64,000 nt of DNA, taken from contig OX463814.1 in assembly GCA_949825045.1 (NCBI GenBank), positions 29,406,383 to 29,470,382 of the forward strand, given 5' to 3'. A program made the translations under genes and the position numbers. Each line of letters begins with the position of its first letter. Positions within the stretch are counted from its first letter, which is position 1. The notes under the pieces were generated by a model. That model saw nothing but the letters and a program-made list of their open reading frames with translations. It made no database searches and was not told the DNA's origin. Positions 43,171-55,119 of this stretch are shown here, piece by piece. The stretch is from Argyresthia goedartella (Eukaryota > Arthropoda > Insecta > Lepidoptera > Argyresthiidae).

Positions 43171-43700
43171 TCATTTATTGATAAGCGCGAAAGCTCTCGC
43201 TGTAGGGGCATTCTCGCTGGGTACGAATAATGCAATACTAGATAACGTATTTGGATTGTTTACTTGATTACGAAACAAACTAATATAGTGAACAAGGAGT
43301 GCCAGTTTTCTTCTAATCTCAATGGTATTCATTCCAACCATGCCGATAACAAACAAGGAAGGGAAAAGGAAGGGATAGTAGCCATATATCCTTTTGTAGA
43401 GATACCTAGCAAATTTTCTCTGAATTCGCTCTATCATAAGGGTGTATTTATCTTTGTAAGGGTCCCAAACGACTGAATCAAACTCTAGCCTGCTGCGTAC
43501 AAACGAGTTGAACAATATATTAGCTACCTTCGTATCAGAGAAACGGGAAGCAGTTCGCATTGTAAAGCCTAATGTTTTGCTTGCGTTCTTACAACAAGTT
43601 TTAAAGTCATATGATTTCAGAATTCAGGACTGCAGGAAGTTGAAGAGAGGTTCCAACATTTAATCAACCACAGATAACACAACTTCTATATATCTACAAC
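43171..43700 (-). pseudogene. LINE reverse transcriptase C-terminal fragment
   Basis: A 129-codon minus ORF reads FVRSRLEFDSVVWDPYKDKY, IERIQRKFARYLYKR and GMVGMNTIEIRRKLALLVHY, the post-RT C-terminal domain of Jockey/RTE-like LINEs. A decayed 5' extension is visible to about 43700. The RT palm is absent. Confidence 0.85.
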
Positions 43701-43784
43701 AAATTCAATCAATAAAACAGCTGAGTGTGCGTGAGCAGGGACCCAAGCATTCCCTTCAGAAACTTGTTTAGAAAGCGAACATAC

Positions 43785-45021
43785 AATTCAATTCAATTCA
43801 AAGATTTTATTCATAACACCACAAAAATTTAGACTTAATGAATGTCATAACATAATCAAGCAAGCATAATATGACATTAAGTAGGTGGCTAATTATTACA
43901 TAGTACATAATATGTATATAGGGTGCAATGAACTGGTTTAATGCCAGATGTCGGTGTCTCGTAAAAAGTCATTAATTTTGTAGTAGGCCTTAGTGCACAA
44001 AGTGTGCTTTATACATTTTTAAATCGAGCTTCAGTTAAGTTTTGTATTTCTTGCGGAGTTTTATTGTAGAAGCGTATACAGTGTACCATAAAATAACTGC
44101 TAACTTTTGTGAGTCTGAACCATGTCTGAACATACTGCACACTGCCGCACTTAGCAACGACGTCACTCTCGACGCCCACTTTGTTTTCATGCTGTTTTTT
44201 ATCCTGTGCGTGTGTGCTGATTAATTGAATAAACGTATATTGTATTCTATACTATTCTAATCTACTAAGAATCCTGATTTCAGATAGGCGTAGAGCATCG
44301 ATCCGCCTTCCCGAACTTAACTTCTTACTGTGTTGGCGCTTAAAAAATAGCGCCCCTGTCGGAATTTGTTGGTACCAAGTCGCTACGGAAACTTGTAACG
44401 TGACGCCGTACTGTAAGTCAGGGTGATTAGAATTTCATGGGGTGAATAGACACAATATCAGGAAAGTTGTTCTACAGATAAATCTCAAGCGTTTTGAAAG
44501 TGGAAAATGGAAATCGGGAAGGGGTCAATAGAAAGATAAAAATTCGGACTTTAAAAATTAAGGTATCTCTGCGTCGCTACAAAGTAACGTCAGTCGGATA
44601 ATACATTTTCCGTTGAGGAATTTTTCGAGAAATATTAATGATTAAACTAATTTACAGCCAATAGTAATTGTAAATAATATGAATTACTTGTGATCCTCCT
44701 ACTCCTTGTTTTTTTGTATAGCGACTCCCTTACGATTTACAATTGTTTACGTCGCAGGACACCATTTTAGTATGTACTACCGAGAAGTCAATCGGTTGTC
44801 ACAGTCTGAGCATAGTATAAATAAGAAATATTAAGTTCACTAGGCCCCTGTTCGCATGAAGACTACCTACTCTTGCTCAAACGGCTAGGGTTGTCGCTTA
44901 GCGCCGCGGGTTGTGGTGCGGCTTTGTTGCGTCGTCGCTTGCTGCACGGTAAAACAAGTACCTACTTACAGGTGAAAACTTACTTTACAAACAATATATA
45001 GGTACTATTAGGTATGGATAC
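43785..45021. other. No gene; short A/T pentamer tail
   Basis: 'attcaattcaattcaa' at about 43787-43803 is, on the minus strand, a LINE-type 3' tail. The rest, up to the Gypsy LTR, has no recognised content. The sequence near 44870-44950 is locally GC-rich. Confidence 0.45.
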
Positions 45022-45340
45022 TGTAAAATAAAGCACTCCAATGATAATTCACTTGTGTATTTCTTACAATAATTATATTCCACAGTCAAGACACAAACGG
45101 GCATAGGTACCCCGTACCAACTTGTCTCAGCGGACGCTCCAACCAAACTGAGCTCCGTCCTACAAGACGGCCATTTATATAAGTTTGCCGCCACTTACGA
45201 TGATACCAGAACGACAAGTCGGTACGGGGCGCCATATGAAAAATACAAAGTAAAACATTAAATATAGCAGAATAAATCTTTTTCTAATTTTATCGCAATT
45301 AATGGCTATTTTAAACAATACCAATGCAAAAATCATAACA
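45022..45340 (-). repeat. Gypsy 3' LTR
   Basis: 319 bp, starting tgttatgatttttgc and ending gctttattttaca on the minus strand. A TATA-like box ttatataaat lies at 45173-45182. It is identical to the 5' LTR except for two substitutions (near 45208 and 45253). Confidence 0.95.
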
Positions 45341-45763
45341 TTCGGCCATCTGATAATCGTGCTGCCACCTGGCGCACGTCAAAATAAAAATAATAATTTA
45401 TGAACCATTCAAACAAACTATTTGTCTTAATTTACAAACAACAAACATACTAATGTATTTATCACACATAACGAGAGTAACATTATAACGTATTCATATG
45501 TTGCCTAAAACTAACGGTGAAGAATAAATATACATTATATGTAGTATAAGCTGCATCAATCATAACATTCGGTATTTAGGGCCATATTGTTATTTATCGT
45601 TACAACATTTTGTAATTTCGAATAAGATAATTGTATTACCATTAGCTCGACCTATGCTGCTAATGTTAAACTAACCTTACCTAATTTCACAAATAATTTA
45701 GGACACTACTACATAAAAGAGAGTTTTAAATTATTTCTTATGTGATAACGTGCATATTAACAT

Positions 45764-46215
45764 TTACTCAGTGTCACTGTTGTGCTCACTACTGCTGCTA
45801 CTATTGTCTGTGTTATGTACCTCTAGAGCTTTTACATGGATCCAGGGCCTGATTCTGTCGGCAGCTATAACCGTTTCATAAGATTTTCCCTTCTTTTTAA
45901 AACCAGGTACATCGGCTATTCTATAGCGATCGTTTCCTAAAACCTCAACCACTTTATATGGGCTAATAAACTTTGACAGCAGCTTGGTGCTTTGTTTGTT
46001 GTTTTCAAAATTATTTCGGCGAATTTTTACGAGATCATGAATTTTGTACTCCATAGCAGGAACCCGGTATAAATCGTGTCGTTCCTTGCGTTTAACTTGT
46101 TGTCTATGTATACTATACTGACATTGTCTCTGATCTCTTGTTTATTAGGGAGACCAGGATCTTTTGCTGCATCAACACCAAGTTTATTAAAATCTTTGAT
46201 TTTCATTCCAAACAT
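45764..46215 (-). pseudogene. pol: Gypsy integrase C-terminal region
   Basis: Two short frames (46215-46027 and 46054-45764). The second contains KLLSKFISPYKVVEVLGNDR and YRIADVPGFKKKG, typical of the integrase C-terminal (SH3-like) domain, and ends in a Ser/Asp-rich tail before a stop. A frameshift near 46210 separates it from the catalytic core, and another lies near 46050. Confidence 0.8.
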
Positions 46216-46901
46216 AGCATTCCAGTTTTTTGAGTAGAAGCATTAACAGTATTGTTAACGCCCCATTGAATTTTTCCCAGACACTTGTCCCAGTCGCGCT
46301 CATGTCCTAGTGAATTTTGTGCTGATAACGAGCGTAGGATAGTCTGATTGAATCTCTCAGCTTGGCCATTTGCTCTGGGACAAGCGACTGCATTCAATAC
46401 ATATTTGATACCATTAGAGTTACAGAAGGTCCTAAAGGTCGTTGAGGTGAAGCTAGAACCGCGATCTGATATGATTCTAGCAGGGATACCAAAATCATAA
46501 AAGATTTTCTCAAGGATTTTTATTGTGTTTTTCGTCTTAAGGTCCTTGATCGCTCTCACAAATAGATATTTGGTAAAAGCATCGATCACTGTCAATATAT
46601 AACTATTGCCGTCTTTGCTCCGGACAAATGGACCAAGATGATCCATGTGGAGCGTGTGAAAGGGTATATTTATCTTTTCAATGGGATACAGATATCCTGA
46701 ATTTTGTTTCGCCGCGTTATCTTTATTGTAAGCGCACTCCAGGCAAGCCGAAACATATTTGTTTACAAATTTACGTAACTTTGGGAACCAATACTGTTCA
46801 CGGATTTTTTCGAGAGTTTTTGCATACCCCAGGTGACCTATATCATCATGATTGGCTCGATATATCTGCCACCGGGCACTCCGAGGAACCACCAAACACA
46901 A
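46203..46901 (-). pseudogene. pol: Gypsy integrase: zinc-binding domain and DDE core
   Basis: HDDIGHLGYAKTLEKIREQY...CLECAYNK is the HHCC zinc-binding domain. The core has LHMDHLGPF (first Asp), RIISDRGSSFTS (second Asp) and RANGQAERFNQT (Glu), a complete D,D35E set. The frame is entered by a frameshift near 46920 from the RNase H ORF and lost by another near 46210. Function would be insertion of element cDNA. Confidence 0.92.
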
Positions 46902-46909
46902 TCTATCAT

Positions 46910-47762
46910 CTACCTTTCTATATACTGTATGGTTTTTAACGACAAAGTTTTTTTAACGTCTTTGCATTCCTGGTCATCCTCGGGTTTAAGAATTTTGAGA
47001 ATGCGGGCTACCTCAGGGTCTGCGATTTGTAATGTCAACAGCCAGTTCTCTTTCTCTATGCTGAACACATTGACGGAATGATTATCATCCGATTCCCCTA
47101 TCAACCTAGTGTTTCGGCTCAATGCGTCGACGTGCGACATTTGTACCCCAGGCCGATATTCAATATCAAAGCTATATTTGCTGATTTGTAGCCACCATCT
47201 GGCTATCCGGGGAATCAGATCTCTCTTAGTAAGTGTGGTTCTAAGCGCAGCGCAATCTGTATAGATTTTTAAATGGATCCCCACAAGATAAACTCGAAAT
47301 TTCTTTAATGAGCATACGACAGCCAGTGTCTCTAGTTCGTAAGAGTGTAAATGTTTTTCCTCGGGTGTAGTCTGGCGGCTGAAATAGGCAACAGGCTTCA
47401 AGACTCTTGAATCTCGTTGCCACTACATAAGTATACCGCCTATGCCCAGAGAGCTGGCATCAGTATGCAATTCAGTCTCCAGAGTACGATCGTATAGGGC
47501 CAGAACGGGACGATTTGTTAGACTTTCTTTTAGCATGGAGAATGCTTGCGTCTCCGGTTCCGTCCATCGCCACACGACATCCTTTCTTAACAGAGAGGTT
47601 AGCGGTCGAGCAATTTCCCCGTAGCCCCTGATGAATTTCCGAAAATAACCGGTCAATCCGAGAGATTGTCGTACCTCATGAATGTTACGAGGTGTGGGAA
47701 ATTCCTTGACCGCCAACACCTTACTTTCTCCGGGTCGTATGCCATCTGCAGAGATATCATAC
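46910..47762 (-). pseudogene. pol: Gypsy RT connection and RNase H
   Basis: 47719-47423 reads LAVKEFPTPRNIHEVRQSLG and LTGYFRKFIRGYGEIARPLT (RT connection) up to LHTDASSLGIGGILM (start of RNase H). An in-frame TAG at 47423-47425 follows, then the same frame continues to 46910 with KPVAYFSRQTTPEEKHLHSY, IYTDCAALRTTLTKRDL and RPGVQMSHVDALSR. The element side of the LINE junction is at 47763. Confidence 0.92.
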
Positions 47763-47763
47763 C

Positions 47764-48360
47764 CTCGACGCTATTGAAAGGCAGGTCATAGATGGGGCGG
47801 CGTCAGCTGCTACCCGAGTCCTCGAAGAAGCCGTTGCGACTCTTCAAATGGAGCTGAACGACCGCGACCAAGAGCTTTTGTCGAACGACATCCAGGTGAC
47901 GAACGTCCCGGAGGACCCCGGTGAGAGTGCCGCCGGCCTAGCCACGCGGATCTGCGCAAAACTGGGCGTGGAGCTGGTCGTGCGTGACGTGGTGTCGGTG
48001 TATCGTGCCGGGCGGACGCGCGAGGCGGCCCGGCCGCGGCCCATCGTGCTGCGCCTGGCGCGCCGCGCCGTCAAGGACAAGCTGCTGCAGGGCGCGCGCA
48101 CACGCCGCGGCGCCACCACCGAAGGGCTGGGCCTGGCCGGCGCGCCGCAACGGTTCTATGTGAACGAGCGGCTGACTAGCGCCAACCGACAGCTGTTCCA
48201 GCGGGCGCGCGAGGCCGCGCGCACCGCCGCCTGGCGCTTCGTGTGGACCCGCGACGGCAGAATCCTCGCCCGCAGGTCTGAGGGTCAGCCGGCTCATCAC
48301 GTGCGTCGGTTATCCGATCTGCACATTTTTTTGTCAGCCGAAGTCCAAAGAATTCCTTAA
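47764..48360 (+). pseudogene. LINE ORF1 (coiled coil, RRM-like, C-terminal domain), 5'-truncated
   Basis: The frame is open from the junction itself (LDAIERQVIDGAASAATRVL, a coiled coil), then has DIQVTNVPEDPGESAAGLA and DVVSVYRAGRTREA (RRM-like domain) and RFYVNERLTSANRQLFQRAR with WRFVWTRDGRIL (C-terminal domain). This is the layout of L1-type ORF1 RNA-binding proteins found in several LINE clades. GC content is very high compared with the flanks. The N-terminus was lost on insertion; the C-terminus ends normally at a TAA. Confidence 0.88.
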
Positions 48361-48756
48361 TTGTTATTGTTTTTGTTTGTTTTGTAGTAAAGTCCTGCAA
48401 TTAAATGTTTCGTTGTTGTTGTTTGTTTATAACTCGTTTCAGATAAATTGTATAATTGTAAAAAAATACCGTTTTTACCGTTTTGTTGTGGCCTATATGC
48501 TTATTTCGTCATTGCTATGTCTTGTCGCGGGAGTGGACCGACAAATATGCCTCGTACCGTCGCGTGATTCAGCCTGGAAGCAATCATTTTATATAAATTT
48601 ATCCGTATATAACTTATGTATGTATATATATGTTATAGGTCTACACTATCACTCTTTATTTATCACTTTGTGCTGCACTTGATATTTACTTTTATCTTCG
48701 TGGACTGAGTCACTTACCTGTATGCTCATTCATTTGCTATTGTTCTTTTAACTTTT

Positions 48757-49575
48757 TTGCTCGTTTTCATGATGTCGCGGTTTAATAACTTAAAAGTTGG
48801 ATTATTTAATGCTGGTTCCCTTGGTACGGGACATGATGAGCTGATTGCGACTTTAACAGATACGAACGCAGACATTATTGCCATAAACGAGTCTTGGCTT
48901 CGGGCTGGAGAGGATGGACGTGCTCCCGCCGTGCCTAATTACCGACTACGGCACGTTCCCCGGCCGGTCGAAATATGTGGAGGATGGGGTGGGGGCGTTG
49001 GTTTCTTCCTGCGCCGGGGCCTCCACGCGTGCACACTTACACATCCTCCCGCTGCGCTCGTAGAACAAATGTGGTTGAAAACAATAATTAACAGCAAACA
49101 TTTAATCATTGGGACCGCATATCGGCCACCGCGGCTCGATGTTGACACTTTTTTTGATGCCATTACTGACTCAATAACTTCTTTTATTAAATACGACCGA
49201 CTGATTTTACTGGGTGACTTTAATATTAATTATATGGACAAGAACGACAGAAAACTTAGATGTTTGACACAATTTCTGACAACGATTGGCTTGACACAAC
49301 ATGTAAGCGACCCGACTCACTTTACGGAACACAGCCAGACAACTATAGACCTTATTTGCTCCGCCGCTTGTGTTGTGTCTGTGGACGTGCAGCATATCCC
49401 GGACTTAGGGAGGCATGCATTCATCACAGCCGAGTTTGACATTAAAAAACGGAAACCGACACCTAGACGTATTACTTATAGACCACTGAAAGATATTAAC
49501 CTAACTATATTTAACAATGACCTTGACGCCATAAACTGGGAACAAATTTATTTAACGACATTACGACATAAATGA
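48757..49575 (+). pseudogene. LINE AP-type endonuclease domain
   Basis: Contains GLFNAGSLGTGHDEL, DIIAINESWL, IIGTAYRPPRLDVDTF, LILLGDFNINYMD and TTIDLICS, the APE endonuclease series. The last motif reads DLGRHAFI where active enzymes have SDH, so the Asp before the His is changed. The ORF stops at 49573-49575 because of a one-base shift near 49560; the RT frame continues directly. The first Met is in an AT-rich stretch between ORF1 and ORF2 (48361-48756), which has no other coding content. Confidence 0.9.
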
Positions 49576-49576
49576 C

Positions 49577-51046
49577 ATGGTTAGACTATTTAACTTACTG
49601 CTACTAGGACTGTTCGACAGACACGCGCCGGAGAAGATGATAGTGGTGAAGGAGGCACTTAAACCATGGCTCACGAGCAACGTTCGGCTCATGATGCGGC
49701 TCAGAAACGAGGCTCACACTCGTTACAAACGAACCGGAAGCGATGTTCACAAGCGGTATTACCTCGACCTGAAGCACCTTGTGATAGAAGCCATTTATAA
49801 CGAGAAACGTGCCTTCTTCACGCATCATATTAATGACATTACCGACTCGAAGACTCTCTGGAAAACCTTAAAGCGCACTGTTCTTCCAGATTCACAGACG
49901 CAGACTGACCTCCCGGCACAATTTGATGACCCTGACTTGATAAACCGTCATTTCCTTAATATTCCTGGGAAACAGGAAGTTACTTTATCTGACTTAACTT
50001 TTTTTGAATTTATTAGACATAATGACAAAACTTTCACGCTTTCTCCTACTACTGCTACTGCCGTCACAAAACTCATTACGTCAATAAAAACCACAGCAAA
50101 AGGACTCGACTCAATAGATATTGACATGATACTTCTGACATTACCGAGAACTACAGACGTACTGACTTACATTATTAATATGAGCATTCTGACAATGACT
50201 TTCCCAGCTGACTGGAAAATCGCTCAGGTGACCCCGTTACCAAAAAAACCGAATCCCACTGAAATGTCTCAACTGCGACCTATAAGTAATCTTCCTTGTG
50301 CATCGAAGATAATAGAACGGGTAGTTTGCGAACAGCTGTCCGATTACCTGGAGAAAAACAGCATATTCCCTGAACTGCAGTCAGGTTTTCGCAAAGGTCG
50401 ATCGACAGCTACTGCGCTGCTCGATGTAGTCGATAACATCTTACAAGCTCGTGATGCTGGTAAAAGTACTTTTTTAGTGCTTTTAGATTTCTCCAGGGCC
50501 TTCGACTGTATTAGCATACTCCTACTATTATCCAAGATGTCTTATTACGGGTTTGATGTCACTGCTACAAAATGGTTCAGTAGCTATTTGTCTGGCCGTG
50601 CGCAGGCAATTGCATTGCGTAGGGTGGATGGTAGTGCTCTGCGGTCCTTTGTTTGTCCTGTGACAAGAGGAGTACCGCAGGGTTCGATACTCGGGCCTCT
50701 GCTCTTCATACAGTATAGCGCTGATATCACTAACAGTATGGAGAGCTGCAAGTATCACCTGTACGCGGACGACGTGCAACTTTACTTTTCTAGCGTGCCG
50801 TCAGACACATCTGCTGCCATAAACAAGATAAATGCTGACCTAGACCGTATTTCCTCTTGGTCGGACAAGAGCTGTTTAGTTCTTAATCCTGGCAAGTCGA
50901 AATATGTCGTTTTTGGGTCAAAACATCAAATCTGTAATACCCTTGAAGCTCTGACTTCCGGGAATGTCGCCGTCATGGACGAACCACGAACGGGTGGTAG
51001 AAACAACCAACCTCGGCCTTTTAATGGACGGGAATTTGCGCTTTGA
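49577..51046 (+). pseudogene. LINE reverse transcriptase
   Basis: RT blocks are complete: KGLDSIDIDMI, LTMTFPADWKIAQVTPLPKK, LRPISNLPCASKIIERV, LQSGFRKGRSTATALLDVV, LVLLDFSRAFDCI, RGVPQGSILGPLLFIQYSAD and LYADDVQLYF. Both catalytic Asp sets are intact. The frame is lost near 50985 and continues in the next ORF. Confidence 0.93.
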
Positions 51047-51608
51047 GAACGACATACTAAATGTTGTGAGTAACTGCTTCTATCGCCTCAAAGTTCTATA
51101 TAATATACGAGATTACCTTAGTGTCGATTTGCGTGTTGACCTATGTGAATCACTTATATTATCTAGGTTAAACTATTGTGATGTCGTGTATGATGGGTGC
51201 ATTACTGGTCGTTCCAAGAGGCTCATACAACGAGTGCAGAACGCATGTGCTCGTTTTTGTTTCAGAGTCCCTCCCCGGTCCCACATCACTCCCTACTTGA
51301 ACGCCGCTAACTTGCTTAACATGCCTGCACGCCGGCGCCTGCACTTGGCCACTTTGCTGTTCGGGGTGGTAAGACACAAAACCCCCACCTACCTTTTTAA
51401 TAAATTGGTTTGGTCCAAAAGTATGCGCAGGTTCAAGGCAATGGCCATTATACCTATGCACCGAACCGCTGCTTTCAGAGATAGTTTCAAGTTTGCGGCG
51501 TCTAAGTGCTGGAATGATATCCCTCCTCCTATCCAAGGGACGCTTAGCAGATACACCTTTAAGCGTATGCTTAAAGGCTATTTGTTGACGCTCCAGAAAA
51601 CATCCTAA
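50964..51608 (+). pseudogene. LINE post-RT C-terminal domain
   Basis: Continues ORF2 after the frameshift: RVVETTNLGLLMDGNLRFE, then LILSRLNYCDVVYDG, RLIQRVQNACARFCF and KCWNDIPPPIQGTLSRYTFK, ending at 51608. The 3' UTR (51609-51990) carries short local hairpins and leads to the (TTTC)n tail. Confidence 0.9.
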
Positions 51609-51994
51609 TCCCCAGCACTGTGACAGCAATAAATATGCCAATTGCATTTCTTTTTTTTATCTAGTTTTGTTTGTAATTCTTACTGTAAATATTATATTAA
51701 TGAAGCTGCATCTAGGTAGTGTTTACATTATTATCTCACTTTGTATTTATGTTTATTTCTCTTTCGCCTGTCCCAAAAATCTAGGTAGTTTATAGATATA
51801 TATTCTTTTGGTATGACGTTTCCGTGAGTCACCGACGGTGCTGGCTGAAAATCAGCGCTGTAGGTGTCTGACATCTCAGCATAATGCTGAGCCAGTGTCC
51901 GGTTCACTGCCGCAGAGACACACTTGTTATATGTTTTTTGTTTTGTTTATTTTTTGTTTAATATGCGTGTCCTGTGTGTTTGTGAATAAATGTT

Positions 51995-52024
<30 letters not shown>

Positions 52025-52025
<1 letters not shown>

Positions 52026-53037
52026 AAATAGTTAACCTTGGTGTTAAAGAAACTGCATTTGGTTAATTTCAATGTCAAGCCGTACTGCCTAAAGGTCTTT
52101 AATAAATCCTCTAATCGCTGAAACATTTCTTCAATTTTCCTCGAAAGTACGAGGACATCATCCAAGTAAGCCAAAGAATACTCGAATCGTCGGTTACCGA
52201 GAATTTTGTTGATTGCCCTCTGAAAGACCGCCGGGGCATTGGCCAACCCGAAGGGCATTCTTTTGAATTCGTAATGCCCGTCAGGCGTGATAAATCCCGT
52301 GAGATGTTGACTTTCTTTGGCCATCGGGATTTGGTAGTACCCAGACGCAAGATCAAGGGTCGAAAAGTAGCAATTACCACTTAGATTGGAAATTTGGTCT
52401 TCTATGAGGGGAAGGGGAAATCGATCTTTGATCGTTTTATTATTTAAGGCCCTAAAATCTACACGGAGTCTCTGCTCGCCAGTTTTTTTTTTAACCATCA
52501 AAATTGGGCTGGCGTATCAGATTTAGATTCCTGAATAATGTCATTCTTAGACAACTCTTCTATTGCTTCGCGAACCTGTTCGCGTTCAGAGTGAGACAGG
52601 CGGTATGGACGATATACTATTGGTTTATTGTCCGTAAGTTCGATCTTCATTTCTACCTCTGTCGTGCACCCTACCTCATCCAAACCGGTAGCGAAGCAGT
52701 CGCGATACTCTTGCAATAGAAGATAAAGATCTTCTTGTTGTTTGTCACTAAGCCCTTGTCCTATCTTTATGTCGTTTCTATCGAGAGGTTTCATTCTGGG
52801 ACAATCTTTTATGATTCTATTGACTTGACAGGTTTCCCGTTCAATAAAGGGAGTTGAACGGGCTATTAACGCGTTTTTTTGAAAAATCACAGGTTTTTGA
52901 GACAAATTAGATATTACTACCTCACCCTTTCCACTAGAGATGTGGTAAGCACCTTGTAGCAATCGGTACTCTCTACCCGGCTCGGTGACACTATGACCCT
53001 CTATTAGTATGTCTCCTGTATAATCGGACTCACTCAA
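52025..53037 (-). pseudogene. pol: Gypsy reverse transcriptase
   Basis: 53037-52498 holds the protease-RT linker and RT start (PIVYRPYRLSHSEREQVREA). After a frameshift near 52505, at a T/A homopolymer (52475-52495 area), the RT core continues: LRVDFRALNNKTIKDRFPLP, YFSTLDLASGYYQIPM, EFKRMPFGLANAPAVFQRAI and YSLAYLDDVLVLSRK. YLDD is the catalytic box. The frame runs into the LINE tail at 52024, giving an artificial Arg/Lys repeat C-terminus. Confidence 0.93.
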
Positions 53038-53480
53038 GTGTATGGGGAGTAAACCGGTTTTCGCAATTTCAGAGGTGTCGGTGACGTAAAGTTTTAAGCA
53101 AGTACTATCATGATTCCCAAAGATATTTTAATGGGGTGTTTTATAGAATGTCAATTTGAGACTATCTTTCAAAACAGTAATGAACGGCTGTTCGGTGAAG
53201 TTTTGGCCAACAATCAATGACGTCTGCATGTACACATCTTCAACCACTAACACTTATATTCTGCTTTCAATCTCATCAATATTTACAGACGTATATGATT
53301 TGTACAGGGGTACAATCGATGATTGACCAAATCCTCTTACAATGGGTACATTGTGGAAGTTTGGTTCTAATTTGAGCAAATCGGCATCAGATTTCGCAAG
53401 AGGGTACACTCACTTCCAAAATCTATGAATGCTTCGAGGGGATGGTCATCAACAGTGATCATTTTGAAATACTTATCATT
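53038..53480 (-). pseudogene. pol: Gypsy aspartic protease region
   Basis: On the minus strand near 53450-53400 the peptide LEAFIDFGSECTLLRN is the retropepsin active-site region, with DFG where DSG or DTG is usual. Downstream segments include VPIVRGFGQSSIVPLYK and MQTSLIVGQNFTEQPF, in a frame containing a TAA-type stop near 53255. No long ORF remains. Confidence 0.75.
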
Positions 53481-53484
53481 GGCT

Positions 53485-54555
53485 TTATTGGTTACATTGA
53501 TTTGCATCGTATTTTTTTTTGCGACCGTTTTCAGATTGATTTCTAGGTATATAAGGATCTAATTTACAATTTTCGTTATCATGTCCGATTCTGTTGAACT
53601 GTTTACACCTGATTATCGGCTTTGTGCATTTATGAAAAGGGTGACCCTTAGAGCGACAATTATAGCACGAAATTGCGCTCGAAAAGGAGTTGTGCGAACT
53701 CGTACTTGGTTTATCTTGTATACTGGGTTTTGGAGTTGACCGATCTCGCAATTTATTATTGGGGAGAGGTTGTGGCTTTTGGGATGAAAGATATTTAAGC
53801 AAGTCCTCAGGTTCAGAAGTATCTAGAGTCTGTGCCCCATTCCTGATTGACCTGTCAGTTATGCCATACACAATGCAGTCAACTGCCTTCTTACCGGTAA
53901 TTTCACATCGATTCAGTAAACTAAATTTATCATAGAAATATTCACGCAGGCTTTCTTCACTTCGCGTCGTACGGTTTAGCATTTCCTCTTAAATGCGGCC
54001 ATAGTTCTCCTCACTTGTGAATGCCTTGCGAAGTTTCGTTTGCCACACGGCCCATGTATAAACAACCGTCGGCAAGGACTCAAACCATTTCTTTGCTAGG
54101 CCAACCAATTTTTGTAGCGCGAAATGAATGGTTTGTGTTTCATTCCATTCGTATATTATGGCGCACTCGTTAACTTTCTGTAGCCAGCATTCAATGGTTT
54201 GAGTTCTATTGGATGAATCAAACTCAGATACGACATTGTTCATGTTATTGTTACTAAAAACAGGTTTCTTATTCGTTTTGCCTTTCCATTGGCTTAGCAA
54301 CTTCAACACACTTCTCTTGGAAAGCCTGCTTGCAGCAACCTTGCGAATCTTTCGGGGTACCTCATCACTTGAAGTAGACGACGTAGATGACGAGGACGAT
54401 GAAGACGGACTTCTCCGCCTAGATTTCTTAGATCTTTGGCATCGTCGCTTAGGTGATGTATTTGGCGGAGTGCCATCCTGGTCCTCCAATGGCATTATGT
54501 GTAGTAGCCGTGACTTTGATCTGGAATTAATGATCACGACATCATCTGTTTTCAT
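53485..54555 (-). pseudogene. gag: Gypsy gag, split by one in-frame stop
   Basis: 54555-53992 starts MKTDDVVIINSRSKSRLL, with a basic Arg/Ser-rich segment, then the gag core (IECWLQKVNECAIIYEWNE, WFESLPTVVYTWAVWQTKL). A TAA at 53991-53989 interrupts it. The same frame resumes (NRTTRSEESLREYFYDKF) and reaches the CCHC knuckle CYNCRSKGHPFHKC with a second, imperfect one (CKQFNRIGHDNENC). A single base change would account for the stop. Gag would form the particle and bind RNA. Confidence 0.9.
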
Positions 54556-54694
54556 TTTTATACCAATCCACCACTACACTTTATTTCAATAAATAAACCG
54601 ACTAATTAAATGTAATTATTTTGTTTCACTTTCGGTTTTCATGGAGTATCCAGCCAACTAAATATAGTTAGCGCAACAATTATCCAACAACTAT

Positions 54695-54925
54695 GTAGCT
54701 CGCTCAGTAACCAGTAGCAAACCTAGCTACTCAATCCAGCAGCAAACATAACCACTCAATAATCCAGCGAGGATACATAGTCGCTCAGTAACCAGTAGCA
54801 AACCTAGCTACTCAATCCAGCAGCAAACAAAGCCACTCAATAATCCAGCGAGTAAACATAGTCACTCAGTAACCAGTAGCAAACCTAGCTACTCAATCCA
54901 GTGAATATAATCACTCAAGCGCTAT
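54695..54925. repeat. 81-bp tandem repeat in the Gypsy leader
   Basis: 'ctcagtaaccagtagcaa' starts units at 54703, 54784 and 54865, exactly 81 bp apart, each followed by 'cctagctactcaatccag'. About 2.8 copies lie between the 5' LTR and gag. Confidence 0.92.
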
Positions 54926-55119
54926 GATGCTAAGTCTAGCTAAGCCCAAAACTATCAGCATTATTTGAGCCTTGCAGATTTTCTTTGTTAATATCGTCAG
55001 ACGTCATTTTACTGAATCTCATTGTAGACTTATCATTTTTGACTGGTATAAAGATTCGGCATAAAACAACCCATACAGCTATATTATCTATAAAAATAAA
55101 TGTTTTACACACTCCAATT

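Larger units (their letters stand above)
47764..52024 (+). mobile_element. 5'-truncated LINE inserted in Gypsy pol
   Basis: Gypsy RT coding is continuous across the junctions: the minus frame ...TKVNYL on the right side (52025) meets ...DISADGIRPG on the left (47763). The insert begins inside ORF1, runs through endonuclease and RT, and ends with a (TTTC)n tail (about 51992-52024). At most a 2-bp 'ct' is shared between the ends, so there is no normal target duplication. CR1/Jockey-superfamily-like by domain order. Confidence 0.9.

Noticed and set aside
43785..43805. Telomere-type repeat
   Set aside because: The pentamer is attca/ttcaa, not the insect TTAGG, and fits a LINE 3' tail.
47938..48300. 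Arg/Ala-rich minus ORFs over LINE ORF1
   Set aside because: GC-rich shadow of the plus-strand ORF1, which has the family motifs.
51947..52024. Arg/Lys/Glu repeat at the end of the Gypsy RT ORF
   Set aside because: It is the LINE (TTTC)n tail read in the Gypsy frame, not a real protein domain.
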